Shown here: positions 23,126 to 35,542 of the stretch, in pieces
Layout: every line of letters starts with the position of its first letter
How positions within the stretch are numbered: the stretch's first letter is position 1
DNA from: Pelobates cultripes
Taxonomy: Eukaryota > Chordata > Amphibia > Anura > Pelobatidae
Reading direction: 5' to 3'
Assembly: GCA_933207985.1 (NCBI GenBank)
Contig: OW240916.1
Span: 291,685,514-291,749,513, forward strand
Length of the DNA stretch: 64,000 nucleotides
Notes under the pieces: generated by a model
Told to the model about the DNA's origin: nothing
Database searches by the model: none
Seen by the model: the letters and a program-made list of their open reading frames with translations, nothing else
Position numbers and translations under genes: made by a program

Positions 23126-26100
23126 GTTAAGAGGAATCAGTAACATATAAGGACCTGCGGTCAGCAGAGAATGACTAGAACTGTGAAGCCAAATGCATTT
23201 TTCTCCAGAGTATCAGAACAGATGGGTTAGTTCTGGGGCAGCCAACGTTTTAGTAGTGCAGTACCAAAACAAGATTTTGAAGTAACTTGGCATGTTGATA
23301 CTATTTTTTTCAAATTGAGGTGTTTTGGTGTATTCTGCTTGTGTTATATAAGGGTGCTGCAGTTGCTTTGTGGCACTGTATATGTGTGTATGTGGGCTCC
23401 TATATTATACACTGTACGTTTATGTGTAGTTTGTCCATTGTGTATCATACCTATGAATGTGGGCTCTGTATGGGGGCTGCTAGTGTAATTGTATGTGTGG
23501 TCGATATGTCACATTGTGTGTTTGGTGTGGGTATGTGTTTGGCTGCTTGGGGTATTGCATGTGAAAGGCTGCTTGTGTGGTTGTGTGTGTCAGTGGTCTT
23601 GTGTTTGTGGGTGTGACAGAACACCTAACCTGAATCTCAAAAAGAGGCTAGCTACACCAATACTAGAATATCAACTAATATGGTCAAAGCCCTGTCTGTG
23701 CCTTCGAGGGCACCAATCAAAATACCCCTGAGTAGCTAAGCTGATTCTAAGAGATCGGCTTTCTCCTCTAAAAACTAATTGCTAGCAATAGACGAAAAAA
23801 CAGAACGCCCATCATGAAAGTCTCATAACAAGATAAGAAACAGATAGTAATTCTGATAAATAAGATGGGTGTCCTAGAGACCCTGACACGCGCGTTTCTC
23901 CACCATGCTCATCACCTTTCTCACCAGCCCGGTAAGCAAAATTGGAACGCTGATGGGTTGACATGCCAGACAGAACTCACTAGTTAAAGACCAAGTACGG
24001 ACATCCCCAAGTTGACCCGAAAAGGGTTAAGCCATGTCTACCAGAGCACCATGCAAGGGGGGAGCAGTGTTACAGAACACCTAGTCACCGAACCGTTGCT
24101 GGCAGTTCAATAACTACTTATGGTTCAGGAACCGAACAAACACATGAGTTGCCCATTTATACTCCCCCCCCCCCCTGTATTTTGACCACCTCTGTTAATG
24201 TCTCTTGACACCTCTATCATCGTTTACACCTCGTTATTTCAAGCGTGGGAAATGAGTTGGTGGCCATCTTGTCGCACGAACGCAGGCAGCGGTGTTCGGT
24301 CTTCATGTGCATGGACCTTCTTAGGAGTGTCACAGTAGAGGAGATAATTCATAATCCATAGTGACGTGCTCTTGTTGGTAGAAATAGTTCCTACCCCAGG
24401 GACTTCTGGAAGACAACACAGTCTAACAATAATTAAAACTTGTTGATCCTAGAACACCATCCTTCTCTGTCTATTTGGATTTTTACTGCTGTTTTCTTTT
24501 TGTTTGTTTGTTTGTTTGTTAGTTTTTGCTGATTTCTTCTTTTCAACACCTCAGTTTTCTTTAATTGTTCCTGTTCTTTAATTTATATCTGAAAATGTTG
24601 TTTATCTTCACACACTAACCACTTTTGACTCCTGTACGATTTGAAGAAACAAAATAAATTTTAAAAAAGACTAACAAATTTAGAAACGTACAGTCAAATT
24701 TATTGGAATAGCTTAAAAGGATATAAGTAAATAATATGTTTTCATCAATATGGAGAAAGCACATTCTGTTCCTCAGAGTTAAATAATTTTGTAAATACAC
24801 ATGAAAATGACTTAGTAGTTGTTATTGCTGTTAACTATTCTGCCCAAATGCAACTGTTTTTTTTTTCTTTAAAAGACTGTCAATAGATTAGTGGCTTTAT
24901 GCATTTTATTACGAAATATCTGTCTTCTACATTAGTCTGGAGTATAATACTGACCTCTTGTGGAATGTTTAGGTAACACAACAAATGACAATAATAAAAG
25001 TATTTAAACAGGAAAGGTACATTCAGATCACTCTGGTTTTCAAGTACGGTCACTACTGTGACACGCAGTTTCTTAGTATACTGCCTTGCCTTATTTAGAA
25101 CAGAGTGATGTTCATGTATCCATATTTCGTAGAGCTTACCTTTTGTTTGTATCTACCTCGAAGGCTTACTGTGGCTTGCATATACTCTACAGTAGACAAA
25201 TTTTACTCCAACCTAAATGTATCTTTTGTATAATTACTTAAAATTGGCTGTAGATTCCAGACAGAATGTTAGCTGTCTATTTCGTGTTACACTGCACTTA
25301 TGTCTTGTGTTTATTGTGATGTATTATCTCGACTGCAGAATTAAAAACAAAAGCACACAAACCACATATATAAGAACTTGTCACACTGTAATCTGGTCCC
25401 AAACTTTAGAAGCTACTGTATATATTGCATGCCCCATAACACCCAAACTTCATCCATCATTTTTCATTCTTACCTACATGATAATTCTAATACAATGGTG
25501 CTGTTGTAGAGACCAAACTGTAAACAATATACAGATTAAGGAACAGTGCACACATAAAAATACAGTTTTACATTCTATAAGGCTACTCAACATCACCTAT
25601 CTCAGCAAAACAAGTATGGAGATTCAGCTCCACTATGTGGCCATATTGTGTTAAGCCCACCTCTACGCCACATCACCCCAATATCTATGGGTCCTACACT
25701 AATTCCAACATGGGAGACAAATCAAATAGTGCTAGTGCTAAATAAGATAAGGTGTATTTAAATAATCTGTTGTAAGAGCATTGTGATTATATATAATGCA
25801 TAATCAAGGTAAAAAAAAACAAAACACAATACAAAAAAATGCAGAGTCAAAACTAAACAATTAAAGTGATAGTGCTTTGATGTATATACTCACAATGCAT
25901 ATCATACAGTATCTCTGCTTTATACTAAATGAAAATTATAATTAAAATTACATTACTATCCAAAAACCTCTTCAAATTTATACCTGTGGTCACCTGCAAA
26001 GGAGCCTTTGAAGCTGGCGGTCGGGGTGCTCAACCCAAAAGGAATCTGGTCTGGACTCCAAACTTACATAGTGAAGAAAAAAGGGAATTGGGGGCACACC

Positions 26101-27000
26101 TGGAACATGCATTGTTCAGCAATGGTTCTCCCGTGGTGACCAAAATGTATACCATAATACAGATTAAGGAAAAGAAAACACATAAAAATATGGTTTTAAA
26201 TATTATAAGGCTACATTAATCATCTATCTCAGCAAACAAATATGGGGATTCATTTAAGCCCATCACTACTTCACAGTACCCTGATATCGGTGTTTAGAGT
26301 CTTTAGCATTCTTCCTTGACATTTGTTAATTTCAATGTCTAATTCTCTAATATTTTCTCTGCATCTTTTTATTTTCAGCAAAATAATGCAAAACAATACA
26401 AGATAGCAGGAAGTGCACAGACCGCACACAGGCGCCTTTAGGAAGATCAGTAAATTGGATAAATCAGTAACATTGTTATTTAACAAGGTGCATCTTGGAC
26501 ACCTTCCAAATGTTGATACTTTTGTACAGTAAGACTGTAGCATAGTGGAGTAATGATACATTAAACCCTCCTGCCCCCCCTCCCCTTATTTTGATACTCA
26601 CCCAAATCTCTTGCTTGACCAATTCTCACCTCCTCTGTTCATTTCCATTCCATAGCTTTAATGCAGTCCAGTCCTTTTTGACTCTAATATCTCTGTCTTC
26701 CACAGTCTGAGTTAAAGGACTATAGGCACCCAGACCACTTCAGCTTAATGAAGTGGTCTGGGTGCCAGGTCCAGCTAGGGTTAACCCTTTTTTTCTATAA
26801 ACACAGCAGTTTCAGAGAAACTGCTATGTTTATATTAGGGTTAATCCAGCCTCTAGTGGCTGTCTCATTGACAGCCGCTAGAGGCGCTTGTGTGCTTCTC
26901 ACTGTGATTTTCACAGTGAGATACGCCAGCATCCATAGGAAAGCGTTGAGAATGCTTTTCTATGAGACTGGCTGAATGCGCGCGCGGCTCTTGCCGCGCA
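23126..27000. other. Unassigned AT-rich repeats, no host gene
   Basis: Includes a GTGTGTATGTGGGC-type stretch (23370-23620) and a segment bounded by CAGAACACCTA motifs (23629 and 24075) that may be retroelement LTR debris. A diverged tandem duplication is also present: 25528-25700 and 26155-26300 share ACAGATTAAGGAA and CTATCTCAGCAAA at an offset of about 628 bp. The short open frames have no domains. Confidence 0.4.
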
Positions 27001-27201
27001 TGCGCATTTAACCGAGGAGGAGGAGAGGAGGCGGAGAGGAGGGGGAGAGCTCCCCGCCCGGCGCTGGAGAAAGAGGTAAGTTTAACCCCTTCCTCACCCT
27101 AGAGCCCGGTGGGAGGGGGACCCTGAGGGTGGGGGCACCCTCAGGGCGCTATAGTGCCAGGAAAATGAGTATGTTTTCCTGGCACTATAGAGGTCCTTTA
27201 A
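26712..27201. repeat. Complete TTAA-bounded MITE
   Basis: Begins TTAAAGGACTATAGGCACC and ends GGCACTATAGAGGTCCTTTAA, imperfect terminal inverted repeats with TTAA at both ends. Just inside the left end is a perfect 18-bp hairpin (GGCACCCAGACCACTTCA with its complement around GCTTAA). No transposase frame is present. TTAA termini are typical of piggyBac-type targets, and assignment to that superfamily is inference. Partial copies lie at 5036, 32984, 43620, 47195, 52050 and 62030. Confidence 0.75.
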
Positions 27202-27439
27202 AAGTTCCCTGCTGGAAACCAAAACAGTTCTCAGTTGCCCGCCCACCCCTCCCCTCACCACACCACACCACCCCAAGCTCTTTATTCCATTTATAGATAG
27301 AATCTCAATATAATTTTAGATGATTAGAAACGACAGCTACAAACACTAACTGCATTCAGAACACTCCTACACTCCCTTAACCCCTAACACTCAGTCTCTA
27401 TTCTCCTTAATTCTGCTCATTCTGCTTTTCTCAAAGTAC

Positions 27440-28712
27440 TTAATCATCTGAGCAATGCTCTATCTTCTCCTCTTTTCCCTCCTCTCCTTTACTTCCTTTG
27501 AAGTTTATACTGTCTACATATATAAGCCCACTCCTTTAAGAATTGCCATAATTTATCGTCCCCCTTGTCATCCTAGGCTATTCACTGAACACTTTTCTTC
27601 CTGGCTACCCCACTTTCTCTCCTCTAGCACTCCTTCCCTCATACTTGAAGACGTTACCATCCCAATCAACAACCTTAACTGCCCTGGTGCCTCCTGTCTG
27701 CTCTCTGTAACCTCCTCCTTCAGCCTAACACAGTGGTCTATTTCAGAAACTCATACAGCAGGAAACACTCTTGACCTCATCTTCACCAATCTCTGTACCA
27801 TCTCTAATCTCTCCATTGTTCCATTTCTCCACCAAACTCCAAATTCTCCTTTTGCCCATCTCAAATCTCACTTGCCCTAACTCTGCAACCTCATTCTACA
27901 ACTGCACTCTCTCCTCTCAACTAGATAACACGGCACCTCCTACATGTAAATGCAGCAAGCATTCCCAACTACAACCCTGGCACAACAAGCTGACCCAATA
28001 TCTCCAAAAATGTTCCAGAACTGCTGAATGCTGTTGGAGAAAGTCTCACTCTGCACCTGACTTCATCCACTATAAATTTATGCTGTGCTCCTACACTCTG
28101 GCTCTTTCCTCTGCAAAAGTAAATTACTTCAACACCCTCAAAGGCACCCTGTCCTGCCAACCCAAATGCCTATTTCACACTTTTAGTGCTCTCCTTCGCC
28201 CTGTTGCTCACCCTCCTCCTACCACCCTGTCTGCCTCAAACTTTGAAACTCACTTTACTGAGAAGATTTCTTCAATCAGGAAAGAGATTTCTAACCACTC
28301 TTCCTCCCCTTCCAATCCCACTCACTCCACTGTTCTATGCTCATTCGTACCTACTACAACAGAAGAGGTTTCTGCTCTGCTCCGGTCCTCCAGCCCCACC
28401 ACCTGTTCCCTCGATCCTATTCCCTCATACCTCATCCGCACTCTGTCTCCCTCCATTGCTCTTCTTCTCACTAAAGTTTTCAATCTCTCCCTTTCCTCTG
28501 GCACATTTCCTTCACCCTTCAAGCATGCAACCATAACGTCAATTCTGAAAAAGTCCAACATCGACCCCAACTCCCCATCCAACTACCGCCTTATATCGCT
28601 ACTGCCGTTTGCATCCAAGATCCTTGAGAGAGTTGTGTATGCGTGATTGACAGACTTCCTCAAATCCAACTCTCTGCTTGACCCGCTTCAGTCTGGATTC
28701 CCCGCTCATCAC
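27440..28712 (+). pseudogene. L2-type LINE fragment: endonuclease end and RT start
   Basis: Two overlapping frames (27455-27880, 27771-28646) form one frameshifted polyprotein. The first has AIIYRPPCHPRLF and GNTLDLIFTN, the APE-type endonuclease block of L2/CR1 LINEs. The second continues with SSPTTCSLDPIPSYLIR and KKSNIDPNSPSNYRLISLLP, the first RT blocks. A stop follows at 28644 (ERVVYA then TGA), and the match ends at about 28712 (LDPLQSGFPAHHSVN) where a CA microsatellite begins. The RT catalytic FADD region is absent here. The 3' end of the same family sits separately at 43697-44404. Confidence 0.8.
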
Positions 28713-28771
28713 TCTGTTAATGTCTCACACTCTCACACACAGCACACTCTCACACATATTCAGCACACACA

Positions 28772-28802
<31 letters not shown>

Positions 28803-29400
28803 GTATACTATATAAAATAACCCTCAGTAAGTTAACAGACAAAGAAAATTAGAAACATAGAATGTGACAGTAGATAAGAACACCCTCACACACCCAGCAC
28901 CCCTCTTACACACACACTGCACTCCTCACACACATGCTGCACCCTTCACACATACACACTGCACAGCCAACACACTGCGCCCATCACACATACAATACGT
29001 CCAAACATATATATATATATATATACTACAGCACCACTACACACATTACGCTCCAGATACACGCTACATCCCTTACCCTATATACACTCTGAATCCTCTA
29101 TATATACACACACACACACAACAATCTACTATATACACTCTGGGTCCTTTACACACAAGATCCCCTACACACACACACAGCACAACCTACACACACTCTG
29201 GATCCCCTATGCACACACTACATTCCTTGTAACCAAACACACACAGCATTCTCTAAACACACACTCTCTACAACCCTTACACACACTTGCTACATCCCCT
29301 ATACACACTATGCTCCCTATACACACACTCTCTACAACCCCCAGCCACACATATTACACCACAAACATGAATAAAATCGACCTATTTACACAATACCACA
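28713..29400. repeat. CA-rich microsatellite field
   Basis: Blocks of (CA)n, (TATA)n and CACACACTCTGGATCCCCTA-like units. No gene is seen. Confidence 0.85.
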
Positions 29401-29404
29401 CCAC

Positions 29405-29470
29405 AATCAGCTCACTCTACACAAGCACGCGCAAGCACGCGCAAGAGTGACAAGCACGCGCAAGAGTACT
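29405..29470. repeat. CAAGCACGCG short tandem repeat
   Basis: Three to four copies of ACAAGCACGCGCAAG(AGTG). Short and without further context. Confidence 0.6.
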
Positions 29471-29573
29471 TTCAGGACGTTTTATTTCAGGCAGACTTCT
29501 CATGCCTCTTTAACTTAGGTTAATTCTTAGCGTTAAAAATGCAAATATGAAGCTTCCTGTCATGTGGTAAAAC

Positions 29574-30176
29574 TGAAGATTATGCTAGCTTTAGTGTACT
29601 AATAATCTTAATTTTAGTAATGACAGGAGGCAAGTATTTCCCACCCTAATCTTTCCCTCCCATTGTGGCTGTGATTATGTAACATTCTAAATTTTCTCTG
29701 GTTTTACTTTATAAGATAGTTATGTATTGCAATTATATGGCATTGACTTTGTAAGCTTAATCTATCTTGCTATCATGACATGCATAATAGTTGTTACACA
29801 GTTGGATGTTCATTATATGCGGGCAACTTTTTCTTTCCGCGTGATTGGCTATCCCCCACGGATGGACTCACCTTTCTGTTTACCCATCTGAAGTTCGTAC
29901 CGGATTTCGGATGACATTAGTGGGTTTCAATTTGGACTTATGTTGTTGATCACGTTTTTTCTGTATTATTCTGTTTTTCTATCCTCGCTACAAAGAAAGA
30001 GGAAAGATGTCACCGTCATGGCCTTTTATGTGTCATCTGACTTTTTTCTGATTGGTTGTTACTGTTTCTGTGCTGCTGAAGATTTACTCTTTCAGTAAAG
30101 AGAGTTATGCAAATACTCGCCTCCTGTCATTACTAAAATTAAGATTATTAGTACACTAAAGCTAGCATAATCTTCA
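29574..30176. mobile_element. 603-bp non-autonomous DNA element with 66-bp TIRs
   Basis: Left arm 29574-29639 and right arm 30111-30176 are inverted repeats with about one mismatch. The outer end reads TGAAGATTATGCTAGC and the inner end GACAGGAGGC(A/G)AGTATTT. The 471-bp interior has no open frame. Flanks show no clear target duplication (GTGGTAAAAC on the left, ATTATTCAAA on the right), so the superfamily is undetermined. Confidence 0.8.
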
Positions 30177-30499
30177 ATTATTCAAAATACAAATATATCA
30201 TGTTTAATTTGTGGCTGTTGTATTAAGTTTTATTAAACAATTTGTGAGTCCACATACTTATTACTTTGATAGTATGTTTTAAAAGGTACACACTATGTAA
30301 CCACTACAAATGTGTATTCCTAACACTGCAGTGCCCTTGTAGCCCGGATTGGGAAAAAAATTTGGCCCGAGCATTTTTAAATCACAACGGCCCCCTGAGA
30401 AGGGAGCGGGGCTAGAGAGGGATAGTTTTATACACACCTGTAATTGTTTTTTAATTGTTTGCCATATAAAAATAAGAGCTATTTTAGTTGTAACTACAC

Positions 30500-30560
30500 A
30501 TTGCACCTGAGGAAGACCCTCTATATTGGGTCGAAACGCTTAGTGCCTTTTTATTGTTTT
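30500..30560 (+). repeat. PLE-type ribozyme-like terminus
   Basis: CTGAGGAA (30507) is followed by GACCC, a TCTATATT loop, GGGTC and then GAAACGC. This is the same core-stem-GAAACG layout as at 12782, including the extra A after CUGANGA. A PLE end fragment, probably inactive. Confidence 0.45.
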
Positions 30561-30727
30561 CTATTTTGTATCAATAATTAATATTCATTATATTTACATC
30601 TGGCTACCTGGTTCCTGATCTTCCTGACCGAGGACTGCAAACACCTCCTGGGGGGACCTAGCTCAGACATATGAACATCTGATTGATGCATTCTGCCTGC
30701 ATAGTTTAGAGCAAACTCATAAATGCT

Positions 30728-31877
30728 CTAAAAATTTTGAGTTTTTCCAAGCTTCTCACTTTTATATTTTATGTTTAAACATATTACCCTATGTTGGTGT
30801 TCTATATTTACAGAACCTAAGGACGTTCTACCGAACAGTAGGCCTTTAGCTTCTGGCCCGAGTTCTTTGGATCCAAGGTCCAATAACTTGTTATCAATGT
30901 GGAGTAAGGCCGATCTGCAACGCTCGGTGCATAATGCAGCATTAGAATTTCCCAGCAGGTATATGGCTTGTTGGGTCCATTCGCGAATAGTGTGCGAGTC
31001 TAGTTGGGTGCCTTGGGAGAGCGCCAGGTCTGCAAAGTAGAGGATTTTGGCAGTAGGGCCGAGCAAGTCTAGTAGCTTGTCTTGTGTGGCCTTTAGGCCC
31101 TTCTCAGTGCCCTTGCATGGATCCCGCCCAGAACAGGACATAAAGGCCACCACCATGACGTCGAATTCCGGAGTACAGGCCACTTTATCCGGTAGGAGCG
31201 GTCTAGGGCATTCAGCCTTTAGGTATGCCCGAACCTCCCTATCTAGGGGCTTGCATAGCCAATAGTGTACGAATCTAGCCAGATGGTCGGGGAGGGTCCT
31301 CTCCGATGATCGGGGATGGCGAATGTTCCGAGGGTTGAAGAGTGCTACTCCTTGCTCGTCCAAGAAGTTACCATCTTCAGCCATCTTAGTTTTAGGGACC
31401 CTCGGGTCTCTTTGACATATCATGAGGAAGAATGTGGTAGATCCTGCCAGTCATCATCGTCTGAGAGTGAGCCGTCTTCGCACCACTCATCCACAATATT
31501 AAGGTCACCTGGTGGGTCATAGTCCTCTTCGTCGGAGGAAGGTGGTGGAGGGGGAGCGGGTTCCCTTTGTTCCACCCGTTTCGGCCGTTTAACCGGCGTG
31601 TTGACTTGGTCCGAGAGGCCGGAGGGCTTGTTCCCTTCCAGTATTGTTTGGATTTTGAGCCCGAGAGCTCCGCCAGATCAGATGGGCCTGTGGGTAGTGC
31701 TCGTAGCAGAGCCTTCTCTACCGAGACCGCCACCGCGGCATTAATCATCGTTTGGAAGTCTTGGGTCAGTTGCTGTGTGTCTTCCATGTCTGGAACTGTC
31801 CTGTGTGTGAAATAGTGATGGACAGTGAGGTGCAATGGTGGCGGGCCATACAGAGAGGTATCAGCCTCCTTGTACAA
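30728..31877 (-). pseudogene. DIRS-like retroelement gag (ORF1), frameshifted
   Basis: Two overlapping minus frames. The upstream one (31877-31392) gives MEDTQQLTQDFQTMINAAVA, followed by a charged linker rich in Pro/Arg/Thr. The downstream one (31423-30728) carries VALFNPRNIRHPRSSE, DHLARFVHYWLCKPLDREVR, ECPRPLLPDKVACTPEFD, then helical blocks with CKGTEKGLKATQDKLLDLLG and GPEAKGLLFG. That layout is what I recall for the gag-like ORF1 of DIRS/Kangaroo elements in frogs. The frame changes near 31400-31425. No RT or tyrosine recombinase follows within the window, so the copy is truncated and dead. Confidence 0.65.
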
Positions 31878-31879
31878 CT

Positions 31880-32980
31880 GGGGCTCGTCCAGTGTATAGT
31901 GACCCCCAAATTTTTTTTGCCTCTGAGTTTATATTATTGTGTGTGCCAATGCGGGAGGGCCTTCTCACCTGATAAAACAGGGGGATACCCTTGAAAGGTA
32001 GCTCAGACCTGTGTGTCTTTTGGGAGCGGGTGGCCCAGACTCCCTAGTGTACTGGGTGTATCACAGTTGTACCTGGAGTTGAACCACGTTCACATCAGAT
32101 TAATGCATCACGTAGGAACATTCAGTGCATAAATTATTTTCCGCCATAGCAGAACCGCATATAATTAGCTGGGGTTTGCCCCAGGTGGTGTGCAGTGACA
32201 ATCAGAGGACACTCACGTTAATAATAGGCACAATATCGGGTAGACATGGATAGCTGGGAGGTCACCCCAGGTGGCATGCCATGAAAAAAGCCAGAGGACA
32301 GCCACAGTACTGTGTGCACCCTTGGTACATTATATATGTAAATAACTATGTGAAGGGTGCCAGTATATGCCCTCAGGCAGCATAATATATACACTCAGTT
32401 TCCTTGAGAGAAGCCACCTTTAATTTACAACAGCATCCTGCAAGTGCATCCTGAATCAAATGTTTTAGTTGCCAGAATAATACAGTAATCCTAAGAGTAA
32501 ATAAGCTACCTCTTCAGTTGAAGCCAAATGAGCTGAGCAAATCAGCCCAGTAGGTTCTTTAAAAGCAGATCATTTTAATCCTGATCTGGAATAAAATCAG
32601 AAGATGGCCGCCATGGTACCCGCGAGATCCAAAATGACCGCCGCTCGCACAACTGTAAGCAAGCCCGTGATTGCGGGCCCGCCAAAAATGCTGCAAAGAG
32701 CCCCGGTCTACCCCCCCCAGCCCGAACCCCAAGCCGACTGGTCCCACAGCAGAATCCCTAAACTGATCTGCAGCACGAGCGCGGCACTGGCAGCCGTGAC
32801 GCCCGCAGACCGAGAGGGGCTGGGAAGCACAAGGAACAGCAGGGCTAAGGCTGGAAACACATTGATAAAGAATTAATAAAATATTTAAAACATATAAAAA
32901 GACAGGTTTAGGGGAAGCCAGGGAATAGTAATACCAAATAATAAATGAAAGGAGAAAAAAACAGCAACAGAAATTATCAT
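31880..32980. other. Repeat-like, no host gene
   Basis: Contains a GC-rich AAGATGGCCGCCATGG segment (32600-32860) reminiscent of a LINE 5' leader. The 90-codon plus frame there has no recognised domain. The rest is unassigned. Confidence 0.35.
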
Positions 32981-32983
32981 TAA

Positions 32984-33110
32984 AGGACCACTCTAGGCAC
33001 CCAGACCACTTCAGCTTAATGAAGTGGTCTGGGTGCCAGGTCCAGCTAGGATTAACCCATTTTTTTATAAACATAGCAGTTTCAGAGAAATCTTGTATAG
33101 TCGTATAGTG
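32984..33110 (+). repeat. TTAA-type MITE, partial
   Basis: ACCACTCTAGGCACCCAGAC and the same 18-bp hairpin as at 26728-26770, ending within the CAGTTTCAGAGAAA segment. Confidence 0.65.
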
Positions 33111-33540
33111 ATATCATATCCTCTCTGAGATGCCTTTTTTCTAAAGAAAACAAATGTTGTTTTCTAGTCTTTCTTCATAACTAATGTTTTCCATCCCCCT
33201 GATTCATTTTGTAGCTTACCTCTGCATTTATTCTCATTCTGCAATAAACTCTTTTAAAAACTGGTGTTCAAATGGAACTGCATATTCAAAGAGGGGTCTC
33301 TTACTATTGATTTAAAAAGAGACAAACTTGTATTTTGAGCAAGTGAATCAATACCCCTTCCAATGCATTGTGATGTCATTTGCTAGATGTTTAAAGGAAG
33401 CCTATATGAAGTGGTCTGGGTGCCATGCCACTCTCGTTTTAACTCTACAGTGTAAAACATCGCCATTCTGCAAGGTTTAAAGGCCATAATGCTCTTACAG
33501 CTATAACATAAGGGGAATTGTAGTCCACAACATCTGGAGT

Positions 33541-34509
33541 CAGGGACGTATTAGCCACGAGGCAAAGAAGGCATTTGCCTTGGGCGCTATTTTCCAGGGG
33601 GTCGGCAAAAAAAGCCGCCCCCAAATGCCCAGGGCAAATGTCTTGTTAGCCTTGCGGCTAACAGACATGCTGGGCTGGGCTGGCGGCTGGCGAGGGAGCT
33701 CTTCCTCTGAGCGGTCATATTCCGGTTCCCAGCCTCACTCTGCGGCGCGCGAGGGAGCTGAGCAGACCGCTCAGAGGAAGAGCTCCCTCGCCAGCCGCCT
33801 GCCCGCCCAGCCCAGCAGCCACTGGACCACCAGGGAGAGAGTGAACCTCCCCCCCCCTTCAGAATTCCCAAAGGTAAGGAGACTGGGGGGGGTTAAATAA
33901 ATAAAAAAAATATTTTAATGTGAGTGAGTGGGTGCATATGTCTGTTAGTGTGTGAGTGTGTCTGTTAGTGTGTGAGTGAGTGTGTCTGTTAGTGTGTGTG
34001 TGTCTGTGTCTGTTAGTGAGTGTATGTGTCTGTTAGTGAGTGTGTGTCTGTTAGTGTGTGTCTGTTAGTGAGTGTGTGTCTGTCTGTTAGTGAGTGTGTG
34101 TCTGTTAGTGTGTGTCTGTTAGTGAGTGTGTGTCTGTTAGTGTGTGAGTGTGTGTCTGTTAGTGTGTGTGTGTGTGTTAGTGTGTGTCTGTTAGTGTGTG
34201 TGTATGTTAGTGTGTGTGAGTTTGTGTCTGTGTGTGTCTGTTAGTGTGTGTGTGCCTGTTAGTGTGTGTGTGTGCCTGTTAGTGTGTGTGTCTGTCTGTT
34301 AGTGAGTGAGTGTGTGTCTGTTAGTGTGTGTGTGTCTGTGAGTGAGTGTGTCTGTTAGCTAGTGTATGCGTATCTGTCAGTGAATGTGTGTGTGTGTGTA
34401 TTTAGAGGGCGGGGCGGGGGAAGGGTTGGGTGGGGGTGGCGCGGGGAACGTTGGGGGGCGCCTGAGTTTTGTCCTGCCTAGGGCAGCACAAAACCAGGAT
34501 ACACCACTG
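33541..34509. mobile_element. hAT-type element with 8-bp target duplication TCTGGAGT
   Basis: Bounded by TCTGGAGT at 33533-33540 and 34510-34517. Ends are CAGGGACGTATTAGCC on the left and GGATACACCACTG on the right, so both begin CAG in inverted orientation as in hAT elements. The interior holds a GC-rich inverted pair (GGGAGCTCTTCCTCTGAGCG near 33694 and its complement near 33767) and a long TCTGTTAGTGTGTG array. No transposase. It sits inside an older repeat (ATTGTAGTCCACAACATCTG before, GGTTGCATAACCCTG after). A fragment with the same right end occurs at 40923-40952. Confidence 0.9.
33918..34402. repeat. TCTGTTAGTGTGTG minisatellite inside hAT
   Basis: About 30 units of 14-24 bp built from TGTGTCTGTTAGTGAGTG. 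The Val/Ser/Cys plus frame is an artefact. Confidence 0.9.
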
Positions 34510-34517
34510 TCTGGAGT

Positions 34518-35542
34518 GCAAAAGGTTGCATAACCCTGTCATAAGTAATTTGTAATGTGTACTTTACATAAAAGTAACAATTCTCCTTTAACTGGGCAGT
34601 GTTTCATGTTTCTAACCTCATTGCTTCATTCTTCAATCCCTAGCATGTTGTTGGACTGTTACTAGCAGGTGACATTTAAATAGGGGTGTATTTATTAAAC
34701 ACTGAATCTTATTGAATTAAATCTTGAATTTAAATTCGAGGCAGGCTGAAATAGCTCATTTGGAAAGATTCTTCAACTCTAATGTACTCGCAGCGTGTGC
34801 ATTTTACCATAACAATGTCAGTTTTTCCTAAATCATTCCGTTTTCAATCCGCTGTTTAGTGAACAATCCCCACAGTGTTAAAGTCAAACTAAGGTAATTG
34901 CTGGCAAGTTCCCTCAAGGCAATAAAATGATGTTGCAATATACTTATAAAAACAAATTACCCAAGTTGAATAATTATATGGTGCAAAGTTGGAAAGGCAG
35001 GGAGGAGTAATAAACACAGTCTGCAAATATTTCTTATTACTTTTATATGTGTGCAAACAGAAAAACGAAGGAAATTGGGTAAGCCGATACACTATTTCAC
35101 AGGGTCCTCTGTTCCTCATACATAGTGCATGTATTTTTCCATTTCTGATATACATTTGGGTAAATAAAAACAAATAGGGCTCATGTCAAATAAAGTTTGT
35201 TTACTGTCACAGTAAAATAATTGTATGCTGTGAAATTGTTTCTACAAATTCACCTGTCACAGATATGGAGTAGGCTAAGGCACATAACATGAACAAAGCC
35301 CCTTATTATATTTTATCAGATTCCGCTGGTTTCTTAGCTGTAGTACTTTCTGTAAAAACCTTCCAGAATTATCCCAAGTTTCGTATTTTGTAAACCAATT
35401 GCAATTCAGTATTATCACTCCTTTAACTATGATTTATAAGGTTTGTTTAATGCCACAGTTGTATCCATCGCCGCAGAATGGTTGGCATGTGTAGAGGGGA
35501 CCAACTGCTCCAGAAATAAACAGATCAACTTTGTTTGAACAT
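34518..35542. other. No recognised gene
   Basis: AT-rich. A MITE-like segment similar to 9322 and 42200 starts near 34683 (GTGTATTTATTAAACACTGA). Confidence 0.4.

Noticed and set aside
28864..29232. 122-codon plus frame of His/Thr repeats
   Set aside because: CA microsatellite artefact.
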